In this document: positions 53,217-61,031 of the stretch, in pieces
Layout of the letters: each line of letters opens with the position of its first letter
How positions within the stretch are numbered: position 1 is the stretch's first letter
Origin: an uncultured Ruminococcus sp.
GTDB taxonomy: Bacteria; Bacillota; Clostridia; Oscillospirales; Ruminococcaceae
Length of the DNA stretch: 64,000 bases
Direction: 5' to 3'
Assembly (NCBI GenBank): GCA_934474025.1
Contig: CAKSMF010000004.1
Location: 124,001-188,000 of the forward strand
Position numbers and translations under genes: made by a program
The notes under the pieces: model-generated
What the model was told of the DNA's origin: nothing
The model's database searches: none
The model's input: only the letters and a program-made list of their open reading frames with translations

Positions 53217-53295
53217 TTCTGCATAATTTCTCCGATTTTTTGTAAAGTAATACTATTATAACAAAACTACTTTACATTGTCAAGTTTTTTGTGGC
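53217..53295 (-). repeat. 79-bp direct repeat, copy 2, with promoter
   Basis: One mismatch to 51941-52019. Here the agcS 3' codons are in place. The promoter TTGACA-17-TATAAT (53283-53255) now points at the orphan gene, and an ATGCAGAAAAATAATGAATGA remnant of the ancestral downstream gene start is left after it. Confidence 0.92.
53255..53283 (-). promoter_or_regulatory. sigma-A promoter within repeat copy 2
   Basis: On the minus strand: TTGACA (53283-53278), 17-base spacer and TATAAT (53260-53255), with the same 9-bp inverted repeat. It could drive the orphan gene at 52021. Confidence 0.75.
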
Positions 53296-54691
53296 GTTCA
53301 AGATAATCTTTGGTTTCAGAGGCGACGACTCCGGAAAGTCCAATTAACGCTATGATATTAGGAAGTGCCATAAGTCCATTGAAAATATCAGCAATATTCC
53401 ATACAGCCTCAACAGTAAGGTAAGGACCTACAAAAACAGCAACAACATAAAGCCATCTATAAACAGTTATTGTAGATTTTTTAGAGCCAATGAGATATGC
53501 AAGACATCTTTCTGAATAATAATTCCAGCCTAAAATCGTTGTAAATGCAAAAAATGCCAAGCAGAGCATAAGCAACAATGATGAAATTTTTTCAGGAAAA
53601 GGCAATCCATAAGAAAAAGCGTCCATAGTTATTGCCACACCCTCAAGACCTTCTTTTTCGTAACTGCCAGCCATTACGATTGCAAGACCTGTCATTGTAC
53701 AAACAACTATTGTATCAATAAAAGTACCTGTCATTGTAACAAGTCCCTGACGTGCCGGTTCTTTAGTACGTGCTGCCGCTGCTGCGATAGGTGCTGAACC
53801 TAATCCGGCTTCATTTGAGAAAATACCTCTTGCAATACCTTTCTGCATGGAAAGCATTACAACGGATATTCCGGCAACACCTCCGGCAATCGGTTTAAAA
53901 CCAAAAGCACCTTTTACAATATCAGCAATAGCATACGGAATTTCAGTTATATGACCAAAAATTATAATAAGACAACAACTTATATATATAACTATCATAG
54001 CAGGAACAATTACCTGTGAAACTGATGCAATACGTTTTATACCGCCTATTACTATCAGAGCAACAAGAACTGTTATAATAAGTCCGGCAATAATAGTTGT
54101 ATAAGTATAGTTATTTCCGAATAATTCAATAGTATGTTCAGCTTTAGGGTCAAAGAAACCATTTGAAGCAGAAGTTATACCATTAATTTGTGTTATAGTA
54201 CCAATGCCCATAATTCCGGCAAAAAGTCCGAACAGTGCAAAAAGCTTTCCTAACCATTTCCATTTTTTTCCTAAACCATTTTCAATATAATAGAAAGGTC
54301 CTCCGAGAATACTTCCCTGACTGTCAACAGATCTGTATTTTACTGCTAAAAGCCCCTCAGCGTATTTGGTAGCCATACCGAAAAATGCAGCAATTTCCAT
54401 CCAGAATAAAGCTCCTGCTCCGCCTATACTCATAGCAGTTGCAACGCCTACAATATTACCAGTACCAATAGTTGCAGATAAAGCCGTACATAGTGCCGCA
54501 AAACTCGATACTTCACCGTGGGCGTTTTCCTCGTCTATGAACATATATTTCAAGGCTGTTCCTAATTTACGTACCTGCAAAAAACCTACACGTACAGTAA
54601 GCATAATTCCGCAACCTATAATAAGAACTATAAGCGGAATACCCCACACAAAGTCATCAATATTTTTTACAATCTGATTAAAAGTTTCCAA
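53267..54691 (-). CDS. sodium:alanine (AGCS family) symporter
   Basis: 474 residues from TTG 54691, chosen because AGGAGT (54706-54701) precedes it; the GTG at 54712 lies upstream of that RBS. About ten membrane helices. AGCS family motifs: GTGNIVGVATAMSIGGAGALFWME, GGPFYYIENGLG, SMQKGIARGIFSNEAGLGSAPIAA and AFTTILGWNYYSERC. It takes up alanine or glycine with Na+. It follows a terminator after lysS, so it probably has separate regulation. Its final codons and stop are duplicated in repeat copy 1. Confidence 0.93.
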   Translation of the reverse strand: METFNQIVKNIDDFVWGIPLIVLIIGCGIMLTVRVGFLQVRKLGTALKYMFIDEENAHGEVSSFAALCTALSATIGTGNIVGVATAMSIGGAGALFWMEIAAFFGMATKYAEGLLAVKYRSVDSQGSILGGPFYYIENGLGKKWKWLGKLFALFGLFAGIMGIGTITQINGITSASNGFFDPKAEHTIELFGNNYTYTTIIAGLIITVLVALIVIGGIKRIASVSQVIVPAMIVIYISCCLIIIFGHITEIPYAIADIVKGAFGFKPIAGGVAGISVVMLSMQKGIARGIFSNEAGLGSAPIAAAAARTKEPARQGLVTMTGTFIDTIVVCTMTGLAIVMAGSYEKEGLEGVAITMDAFSYGLPFPEKISSLLLMLCLAFFAFTTILGWNYYSERCLAYLIGSKKSTITVYRWLYVVAVFVGPYLTVEAVWNIADIFNGLMALPNIIALIGLSGVVASETKDYLERHKKLDNVK

Positions 54692-54716
54692 AAATAAATC
54701 ACTCCTGTTCACAAAA

Positions 54717-54748
54717 AAAGACGGCAGATAAAAAATTCACCGTCTTTT
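54717..54748 (-). terminator. rho-independent terminator after lysS
   Basis: Stem AAAAGACGG/CCGTCTTTT with an AT-rich loop, followed on the minus strand by more T. Confidence 0.85.
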
Positions 54749-54771
54749 CATGTATGAATTATTGTATAATG

Positions 54772-56379
54772 TTATTCTTCTTCCTTAGCAGGACGACCGC
54801 CGTTTACCGGAATGGGCTTCATAGTCGGGAAAAGAAGAACATCTCTTATAGACGGGCTATCTGTAAGCAACATAACAAGTCTGTCAACACCGAAACCGAG
54901 TCCGCCCGTTGGTGGAAGTCCATATTCAAGAGCGGTAACAAAATCTTCATCAACTTCTGCATTAGCACCCTGAGCTCTTTTAGCTTCAGCTTGCTTTACA
55001 AAACGTTCTCTCTGGTCAATCGGGTCATTGAGTTCAGAAAAAGCATTACCCATTTCACGACAATAAATGAAATATTCAAAACGTTCAGTAAATGCAGGGT
55101 CAGACGGTTTTCTCTTAGCGAGAGGTGAATTTTCAACCGGATAATCATATATAATAGTTGGCTGAATAAGTTTATCTTCAACAAATGCATCAAAGAAAGC
55201 AATAAGTACATGACCTTTTGTTGCATTTTGACCCTCATCAACTTCAACGCCTTTTTCCTTTGCACAAGCACGAGCGGATTCATCATCAGCCCATTCATTA
55301 TAATCAACACCGGCATACTTTTTAACAGCCTCAATCATTGTAAGACGTTCCCACTTTTTGCCCATGTCAATTTCAATGCCCTGATAAGTTATCTTTGAAG
55401 TACCGCAGACTTTTTCTGCAATAGTTCTGTACATATTTTCAATTAAATCCATCATGCCTATATAATCGGTATAAGCCTGATACATTTCAACAGTGGTAAA
55501 TTCCGGATTGTGTGAAGTATCCATACCTTCATTACGGAAAATACGTCCTACTTCGTATACCTTTTCAAAACCACCAACAATAAGTCTTTTAAGGTAAAGT
55601 TCGGTTTCAATTCTGAGGTACATATCAATATCAAGTGCATTATGATGTGTTACAAAAGGTCTTGCAGATGCACCGATTTCAAGAGTATGAAGAACAGGGG
55701 TATCAACTTCTGTATATCCGAGATTGTCAAGATAATTACGGATTTCACGGATAATCATACTTCTTTTTATAAAAGTATCCTTTACTTCCGGATTAACTAT
55801 AAGGTCAACATAACGCTGTCTGTATCTCATATCCTGGTCTTTTAATCCGTGCCATTTTTCAGGAAGAGGAAGAAGTGACTTTGAAAGAAGTGTTACCTTG
55901 TGGGCATGGATTGAAATTTCACCCATACGGGTTCTGAATACAAAACCTTCAACGCCGATAATATCACCGATATCCCATTTTTTAAATTCTTTAAATTCTT
56001 CCTTGCCGATATCGTTCTGACGTACATAAACCTGTATTCTGTCTGAACCGTCACGAATATCAATGAAATTAGCTTTACCCATATTACGCCAACTCATTAT
56101 ACGACCAGCAAGACGGAAATCTACAGCTTTAATTTCCTCAAGACCTGCCTGAACTTTTTCTTCATCGCCATTCGCTTCACTGATAATGTGAGCTTCATCT
56201 GCTTCAAACTTTGCTTTAAGTTCTGAAGCTCTTGCTGTAACATCATACTTAGTAATTGTATATGGGTCAGCATTATTGTTTTTAAGTTCAGCAAGCTTGT
56301 CAAGTCTTACTTTCTTTAATATGTTAATATCCTGTTCTACCTCTTCCGACTGAACAGGTGAATTAATGTTTTCACTCAT
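54772..56379 (-). CDS. lysS: lysyl-tRNA synthetase (class II)
   Basis: 535 residues. N-terminal OB-fold anticodon-binding domain (LAGRIMSWRNMGKANFIDIRDG), then the class II core: motif 1 near LIVNPEVKDTFIKRSMIIREI, motif 2 FRNEGMDTSHNPEFTTVEMYQAY, and motif 3 GLPPTGGLGFGVDRLVMLLT. It charges tRNA-Lys. It follows greA by 26 bases, a frequent arrangement in Firmicutes. RBS AAAGGA. Confidence 0.97.
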   Translation of the reverse strand: MSENINSPVQSEEVEQDINILKKVRLDKLAELKNNNADPYTITKYDVTARASELKAKFEADEAHIISEANGDEEKVQAGLEEIKAVDFRLAGRIMSWRNMGKANFIDIRDGSDRIQVYVRQNDIGKEEFKEFKKWDIGDIIGVEGFVFRTRMGEISIHAHKVTLLSKSLLPLPEKWHGLKDQDMRYRQRYVDLIVNPEVKDTFIKRSMIIREIRNYLDNLGYTEVDTPVLHTLEIGASARPFVTHHNALDIDMYLRIETELYLKRLIVGGFEKVYEVGRIFRNEGMDTSHNPEFTTVEMYQAYTDYIGMMDLIENMYRTIAEKVCGTSKITYQGIEIDMGKKWERLTMIEAVKKYAGVDYNEWADDESARACAKEKGVEVDEGQNATKGHVLIAFFDAFVEDKLIQPTIIYDYPVENSPLAKRKPSDPAFTERFEYFIYCREMGNAFSELNDPIDQRERFVKQAEAKRAQGANAEVDEDFVTALEYGLPPTGGLGFGVDRLVMLLTDSPSIRDVLLFPTMKPIPVNGGRPAKEEE

Positions 56380-56405
56380 TTTATAAAAAGTCCTTTCATA
56401 GAAAA

Positions 56406-56870
56406 TTACTTAGATATTTCAAGAATTTCAAAACGCAGTTCACCGGCTGGAGCTTCTACAACAAAAATATCGCCGACTTTCTTTTTCATAGCAGATTTAC
56501 CGATAGGTGATTCATCTGAAATTTTTCCTTCACGGACATTAGCATGGTTAGTACCAACAATTGTAAAAGTTTCAACTTTTCCTGTATCAACACGTTTGAT
56601 AGTAATTTTTGAACTCATGCCGACTTCATCGGTAGATGCATTTTCAATAATTTCAGCATTGTCAATAGTATACTGAAGTTCAGCGATTTCAGCTTCAAGA
56701 ATAGCCTGTTCATTTTTAGCTTCATCATATTCAGCGTTTTCGGAAAGGTCGCCGTAAGAACGTGCAACTTTAAGTCTTTCAGCAACTTCTTTACGTTTAT
56801 TTATTTTGAGGTCGTCAAGTTCTGCAACAAGTTTATTGTAGCTTTCACGGGACATTTTTTTAACAGCCAT
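56406..56870 (-). CDS. greA: transcription elongation factor GreA
   Basis: 154 residues, close to the family norm of about 158. An N-terminal coiled coil (from KKMSRESYNKLVAELDDLK to RSYGDLSENAEYDEAKNEQA, with the acidic tip DLSENAEYDEAK) and a C-terminal FKBP-like domain (SPIGKSAMKKKVGDIFVVEA). It rescues backtracked RNA polymerase by stimulating transcript cleavage. RBS AAGGAGCGG. First gene of the greA-lysS operon, with promoter 56921-56949. Confidence 0.97.
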   Translation of the reverse strand: MAVKKMSRESYNKLVAELDDLKINKRKEVAERLKVARSYGDLSENAEYDEAKNEQAILEAEIAELQYTIDNAEIIENASTDEVGMSSKITIKRVDTGKVETFTIVGTNHANVREGKISDESPIGKSAMKKKVGDIFVVEAPAGELRFEILEISK

Positions 56871-56920
56871 TTCAAACCGCTCCTTATATTAATAATATCC
56901 GGAATAATCCGGTAATTTAT

Positions 56921-56949
56921 ATTATAATATATATTCCGCAAGTTGTCAA
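56921..56949 (-). promoter_or_regulatory. sigma-A promoter of greA-lysS
   Basis: On the minus strand: TTGACA (56949-56944), 17-base spacer and TATAAT (56926-56921), a perfect consensus. A CCGGAATAATCCGG inverted repeat (56912-56899) sits in the leader. Confidence 0.85.
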
Positions 56950-57032
56950 GGAATTTTTCGTTTCAGCCTGTTTTTATCCATCATGTAAAAATGATATTAT
57001 ATTTTATAATAAAAATTATTAATTAAAAAGTT

Positions 57033-57509
57033 TCATTCGTTCGATTTTTCGTACTGTTCTTCAAAATCGTACACTATATTCATAAGTCTGATTTGTTCTT
57101 TCAACGGGAGTTTTTCAAAAATCCTTATAAGTTCCCTTGTATTAGTGCTTAAAGCGGAATCCCCTTTTATCTCTATATGTTTAAAACTAAGCTTATTTGC
57201 GTAAAATGAAGTACTTAAAGTTCGTTCAGTTTTTATGCCGTTTACTTCAATATTCTGACTATCATTTATAGTAGGATTCTGATTATTAGTACCTATTATT
57301 GCCTCGGAAATGTCTTCATTTTCGCCTTTAAGCAGATAATCAGTTGAAACTCCGAGGAAATCCGATATACGTACAATCATTTCACCATTGGGAATAGTAC
57401 CTCTTTTCCAGTTAGTGACATTACTTTTACTTATTGCGAGGTGTGAAGTCAAACTTGTTACTGTAATATCACGCATCTTGCAGGCTTTTGCTAATTGTTC
57501 AAAAAACAT
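57033..57509 (-). CDS. XRE family transcriptional regulator
   Basis: 158 residues. An N-terminal HTH_3 domain (about 5-60: AKACKMRDITVTSLTSHLAI, SKSNVTNWKRGTIPNGEMIV, ISDFLGVSTDYLL), then a hydrophilic linker and a short C-terminal helix region (LPLKEQIRLMNIVYDFEEQY). RBS GGGAGG. The 5' leader holds the perfect palindrome AATTTGTTTACAAATT (57526-57541), a candidate autoregulatory site. The divergent small gene at 57744 could be its target. Confidence 0.85.
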   Translation of the reverse strand: MFFEQLAKACKMRDITVTSLTSHLAISKSNVTNWKRGTIPNGEMIVRISDFLGVSTDYLLKGENEDISEAIIGTNNQNPTINDSQNIEVNGIKTERTLSTSFYANKLSFKHIEIKGDSALSTNTRELIRIFEKLPLKEQIRLMNIVYDFEEQYEKSNE

Positions 57510-57525
57510 AATGAACCTCCCGAAA

Positions 57526-57541
57526 AATTTGTTTACAAATT
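57526..57541. promoter_or_regulatory. 16-bp perfect palindrome near the XRE gene
   Basis: AATTTGTTTACAAATT, in the leader of the XRE gene. A related half-site, TAATTTGTAC, overlaps the divergent promoter at 57572-57600. Confidence 0.45.
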
Positions 57542-57571
57542 ACAAAGTTCTATTAAAAGTACTATTTGTTA

Positions 57572-57600
57572 TTGACTGGTTCTGTAATTTGTACTATAAT
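57572..57600 (+). promoter_or_regulatory. sigma-A promoter reading toward the small gene at 57744
   Basis: TTGACT (57572-57577), 17-base spacer and TATAAT (57595-57600). The leader to the ATG at 57744 is about 135 bases and has no other gene. Confidence 0.7.
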
Positions 57601-57743
57601 GTAAATTAGGGTGATATATTGAAAATATAACTATATTTTACCATAACAAATGCTAAAAGTAAACAGAAAGGAATGACTTTTTAAAATATATTACAAATAT
57701 TTCCAAATATTGATTAAAATATAATCCGAAAGGTAGTGAGGAT

Positions 57744-57923
57744 ATGACTGAACTTGACAGATTTGCGGGGAGCATAATTGACAGTGGAAGCATTATTGAA
57801 TCTTATAAGGCAACCGACAATGAAAAAAATCCCATATATGCTTTTGAAGTAAAATTTGAAAATACTACCTTGCTTCTTATTTTTGACGAATATAACCATT
57901 GTCTCGGAATTATTCGCAAATAA
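57744..57923 (+). CDS. small protein of unknown function (59 residues)
   Basis: ATG 57744 with GTAGTGAGGAT as RBS, TAA at 57921. The protein starts MTELDRFAGSIIDSGSIIES and ends NHCLGIIRK, with a predicted beta-strand-rich middle (YAFEVKFENTTLLLIFDE). It has no signal peptide or membrane span. Support: a promoter upstream, an RBS, a terminator downstream, and position divergent to an XRE regulator. I do not recognise a family. Confidence 0.6.
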   Translation: MTELDRFAGSIIDSGSIIESYKATDNEKNPIYAFEVKFENTTLLLIFDEYNHCLGIIRK

Positions 57924-57979
57924 CTTGATTTTTTCCGTTCTGTTTGTACTATTCACAAGAAATACCACTCTTACGCAAA

Positions 57980-58029
57980 AAAATTCTCCTATGGTGTTTT
58001 TTCCGTTATACCACAGGAGGATTTTTTTA
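57980..58029. terminator. bidirectional terminator between the small gene and ptsI
   Basis: Stem TCTCCTATGGT/ACCACAGGAGG with a loop of about 15 bases and T-runs on both strands, suited to end both the plus-strand small gene and the minus-strand PTS operon. Confidence 0.75.
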
Positions 58030-58092
58030 TATCCGTTTTTACCGGACTTGTACAGAACATATTATAGGAGAAATTTATTTATAGAGAATATT

Positions 58093-59724
58093 TTATGACA
58101 AGTTGATATTTCTTACCTTATCCCTGACTTTAAGAACAAATGCCGGTGATACAGAAAGTTCATCAATACCCATTCGTAAAAATGTTTCAGTAAGAGTTGT
58201 ATCAGCAGCAAGTTCACCGCATATGCCAATCCATTTGCCATATTTATGAGCATTATCAGTAGCTATTTCAATAAGTTTCAATACAGCTTCATGATGTGTA
58301 TCACAGAAACGTTCAATATCCGGATTCTGTCTGTCACACGCTAAAGTATACTGAGTAAGGTCATTTGTACCCACACTGAAAAAGTCAACCAATTGAGCGA
58401 GTTTATCACTTATAAGTGCAGCAGCAGGAGTTTCAATCATAATTCCGAGTTCAGTTTCTTCGGAATACTCTATACCGTCCGCTTTCAGTTCAGCTTTTAC
58501 AGTGTTGCATATATCGATTACTTCTTTAACTTCCCATACATTCGCAATCATAGGAAACATTATTCCAAGATTTCCAAATGCTGACGCTCTGAACAAGGCT
58601 CTGAGCTGTGTTTTAAAAATTTCCGGTCTGTCAAGACAAAGACGTATTGCACGAACGCCAAGTGCTGGATTATCTTCTTTTTTAAGATTAAAATAATCGC
58701 ATTGTTTATCCGCACCTATATCAAGTGTACGAATAATGACTTTCTTTCCTGCCATGCTTTCAAGAACACGCTTATAAATTCTGAACTGCTCTTCTTCAGA
58801 GGGATAATCAGAATTTTCAAGATAAAGAAATTCACTGCGGAAAAGTCCTATACCTCCGGCATCATTAAGAAGAACCGCACCGATATTATCAACACTTCCG
58901 ATATTTGCAAAAATATTTATCTTTTTTCCGTCAAGAGTAACATTTTCTTTGCCTTTAAGCTTTTGAAGAAGTTCTTTCTTTTCGATTTCTTCAGCACATT
59001 TCTTTTCAGCAAATTTAATGGTTTCTTCATCTGGGTCAAGTATAAATTCGCCTGTAAAACCGTTTACAACTGCCATATCACCGTTTTTTACAGCTGAAAG
59101 AAACTCTTCACCTACTCCGATTATAGCCGGAATATTCATATTTCTTGCAAGAATAGCTGTATGTGAATTTGAAGAACCATGAGCCGTGACAAATGCAAGT
59201 ACTTTATCCTTATCAAGTGAAACTGTTTCACTTGGTGCAAGGTCATCTGCACATATAATAACAGGTTCATCGGATTTCTGATTCAAGTCTGAATTATTGG
59301 TCAGACAATTTATAATGCGGTTTGAAATATCGCCAACGTCTGATGCTCTTGCTTTCATATATGAATCGTCCATAGCAGAAAACATTTCTGCAAAGTTATC
59401 ACCTGTAACTGCTACAGCGTATTCCGCATTAACATTCTGAGTTGTTATCATTTCAGTAATAGCATCATTATAATCTTCGTCTTCCACCATCATCATGTGA
59501 ATTTCAAAAATTGCTGCATTATCCTCTCCGACTTCTCTTAGAGCCTTTTCATATATTTCCTTTAGCTGTTTTATTGCCATTGACTTTGCGTTTTCAAGTC
59601 TTTTAAGTTCAGCTTCTGTATCATGAATTTTTTCACGCTTAACGCTTATAGCCTGTCGGTTAAAAACTGATACTTTTCCTAAAGCAACAGCACCATATAC
59701 GCCTTTACCCTGATATTTCAACAT
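58093..59724 (-). CDS. ptsI: phosphoenolpyruvate-protein phosphotransferase (enzyme I)
   Basis: 543 residues, slightly short of the usual 570 but with all domains. N-terminal HPr-binding domain, the phosphohistidine motif GSSNSHTAILARNMNIP, and the C-terminal PEP-binding TIM barrel (GIGLFRSEFLYL, IIRTLDIGADKQ, LGVRAIRLCL, FFSVGTNDLTQYTLACDR, IGICGELAAD with the active-site Cys). It passes phosphate from PEP to HPr. It starts 12 bases after ppa and is the last gene of the PTS operon. Confidence 0.97.
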   Translation of the reverse strand: MLKYQGKGVYGAVALGKVSVFNRQAISVKREKIHDTEAELKRLENAKSMAIKQLKEIYEKALREVGEDNAAIFEIHMMMVEDEDYNDAITEMITTQNVNAEYAVAVTGDNFAEMFSAMDDSYMKARASDVGDISNRIINCLTNNSDLNQKSDEPVIICADDLAPSETVSLDKDKVLAFVTAHGSSNSHTAILARNMNIPAIIGVGEEFLSAVKNGDMAVVNGFTGEFILDPDEETIKFAEKKCAEEIEKKELLQKLKGKENVTLDGKKINIFANIGSVDNIGAVLLNDAGGIGLFRSEFLYLENSDYPSEEEQFRIYKRVLESMAGKKVIIRTLDIGADKQCDYFNLKKEDNPALGVRAIRLCLDRPEIFKTQLRALFRASAFGNLGIMFPMIANVWEVKEVIDICNTVKAELKADGIEYSEETELGIMIETPAAALISDKLAQLVDFFSVGTNDLTQYTLACDRQNPDIERFCDTHHEAVLKLIEIATDNAHKYGKWIGICGELAADTTLTETFLRMGIDELSVSPAFVLKVRDKVRNINLS

Positions 59725-59736
59725 AATTTCACCGCC

Positions 59737-60270
59737 TTATAAATTACAGAAATTTTTTTTATAATTTTCAATAGCTCTTTCTATTACGGCAACAGCTTCA
59801 ATAGGACCGCCGGTTTCTTTAACTGTTGTAGTCTTGCATTCAAGCTGTTTATAAACAGAAAAGAAATGTTTTACTTCATCAAAGATATGTTTAGGAAGTT
59901 CGCATATATCGGTATAACCATTATAAGTGGGGTCACCGTAGGGAATAGCAATAATTTTTTCGTCACCCATTCCGCAGTCTTCCATATACATAACTCCGAT
60001 TGGATAACTTCTTACAATTGTCATAGGCTGTATAGGTTGCGAACAAAGAAGAAGTACGTCCAGTGGGTCGTGGTCGTCACCGTATGTACGGGGTATGAAA
60101 CCATAGTTCATAGGATAATAAGTTGCAGTAAACAACACTCTGTCAAGTGAAAGCATACCTGTTTTCTTATCGAGTTCATATTTCATGTTACTGCCCTTTG
60201 AAATTTCAATTACGGAAATAAAATCTGTAGGATATATTCTATCCTCATCAATGTCATGCCAGATGTTCAT
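59737..60270 (-). CDS. ppa: family I inorganic pyrophosphatase
   Basis: 177 residues, typical for the family. The signature YGDDHDPLDVLLL carries the metal-binding Asp residues, and the N-terminal ISKGSNMKYELDKKTG is typical. It hydrolyses pyrophosphate to phosphate. It is unusual to find it between ptsH and ptsI. With a pyrophosphate-type PFK in the same window, this enzyme and PFK would compete for pyrophosphate. RBS AAGGAGGCG. The first codons are partly copied in the tandem duplication upstream (60521-60563). Confidence 0.95.
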   Translation of the reverse strand: MNIWHDIDEDRIYPTDFISVIEISKGSNMKYELDKKTGMLSLDRVLFTATYYPMNYGFIPRTYGDDHDPLDVLLLCSQPIQPMTIVRSYPIGVMYMEDCGMGDEKIIAIPYGDPTYNGYTDICELPKHIFDEVKHFFSVYKQLECKTTTVKETGGPIEAVAVIERAIENYKKNFCNL

Positions 60271-60328
60271 ATTTACGCCTCCTTATAATCCGACAGAAAA
60301 TAATTCAAGCTGTCGGATAATGTTTCTG

Positions 60329-60455
60329 TTGTTTCAAATAACCGGAAAATTTTTAACTTCATGACAGATAGGGGATATTGATTTATCTCCCCTATTGTCA
60401 TTCAGTTTTTTTGCAACTCAACCTACTTTATAAAAGTATGGAAATCATTGCTATT
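60329..60455 (-). repeat. intercistronic repeat, copy E
   Basis: About 127 bp on the minus strand. It shows the family layout, with the strong hairpin TGACAATAGGGGA/TCCCCTATCTGTCA around GATAAATCAATA and the end segment TTATTTGAAACAACAG. The bases of the stem differ from copy C but pairing is kept. Confidence 0.7.
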
Positions 60456-60461
60456 TTTTTA

Positions 60462-60520
60462 TTAAAGAGTTGTTTCAAAGAAATTTTTTATAGTCCGTTC
60501 GGATTTTGCTTCGTCTCCTC
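60462..60520 (-). pseudogene. ptsH 3'-end fragment left by duplication
   Basis: 59 bp matching the last codons and stop of ptsH (60756-60814) with three substitutions, two of them changing residues (T to A and Q to R). It has no start and joins the ppa fragment directly. Confidence 0.88.
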
Positions 60521-60563
60521 TTGAAATCTCCATTACCGAAATAAAATCGATAGGATATATTCT
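60521..60563 (-). pseudogene. ppa 5'-end fragment left by duplication
   Basis: 43 bp matching ppa codons for IYPTDFISVIEISK (60198-60240) with about five substitutions. The ppa start codon and RBS are deleted in this copy, so it cannot be translated from its own start. Confidence 0.85.
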
Positions 60564-60623
60564 GTTTTATACTTCTTTATAACCCGACAGAAAATAATTC
60601 AAGCTGTCGGATAATGTTTCTGT

Positions 60624-60751
60624 TGTTTCAAATAATCGGAAAATTTTTAACTTCATGACAGATAGGGGATATTGATTTATCTCCCCTATTGTCATTCAGT
60701 TTTTTTGCAACTCAACCTACTTTATAAAAGTATGGAAATCATTGCTATTTT
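60624..60751 (-). repeat. intercistronic repeat, copy E'
   Basis: Second copy of repeat E generated by the tandem duplication; nearly identical to 60329-60455. It follows the ptsH stop codon directly. Confidence 0.7.
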
Positions 60752-60755
60752 TTTA

Positions 60756-61013
60756 TTAAAGAGTTGTTTCAAAGAAATTCTTTATAGTCTGTTCGGATTT
60801 TGTTTCGTCTCCTCCGTCAACAGTAACGGTGACGATATCACCACATTTTATTCCCATACCCATGACAGCCATGAGTTTTGTAGCAATTGCGGATTTTTCT
60901 CCCTTTGTAATAGTAATCTGGCTGTCAAGGGATTTAGCAGTTTTTGCAAGAACGCCGGCAGGTCTTGCATGAATACCGAGTTCATCTTTGATTGTGTAGT
61001 TAAAAGTTTTCAT
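60756..61013 (-). CDS. ptsH: phosphocarrier protein HPr
   Basis: 85 residues, standard HPr length. The phosphorylated His is in GIHARPAGVLA (residue 15), and KLMAVMGMGIKCGD holds the position of the regulatory Ser, here replaced: the usual KSIMGVMSLG Ser-46 region reads KLMAVMGMG, with no Ser. HPr carries phosphate from enzyme I to enzyme IIA. Without the Ser, HPr kinase control (catabolite repression via P-Ser-HPr) would not act on this copy. RBS GAAAGG. It lies 18 bases after ptsG. The end of the gene is copied at 60462-60520. Confidence 0.95.
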   Translation of the reverse strand: MKTFNYTIKDELGIHARPAGVLAKTAKSLDSQITITKGEKSAIATKLMAVMGMGIKCGDIVTVTVDGGDETKSEQTIKNFFETTL

Positions 61014-61031
61014 AGTAATTTTTTCCTTTCA

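Larger units (their letters stand above)
60271..60755. other. 485-bp ptsH-ppa intergenic region made by duplication
   Basis: No intact gene. It contains two copies of a CCGACAG/CTGTCGG hairpin (60290-60315 and 60584-60609), two copies of repeat E, and between them short fragments of ptsH and ppa. A 167-residue open frame over 60672-61175 on the plus strand is antisense to ptsH and is not supported. Confidence 0.85.
60198..60814 (-). repeat. tandem duplication spanning ppa 5' end, intergenic region and ptsH 3' end
   Basis: Unit 1 is 60198-60520 and unit 2 is 60521-60814. The order on the plus strand is ppa 5' codons, spacer with repeat E, ptsH 3' codons, then the same again. The roughly 230-bp shared part from 60287 to 60520 differs from 60581-60814 at about five positions. 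Unit 2 has lost about 30 bases around the ppa start codon. The junction is at 60520/60521. Confidence 0.9.

Noticed and set aside
58702..59097. 131-residue open frame on the plus strand inside ptsI
   Set aside because: Shadow of ptsI on the opposite strand without RBS or motif.
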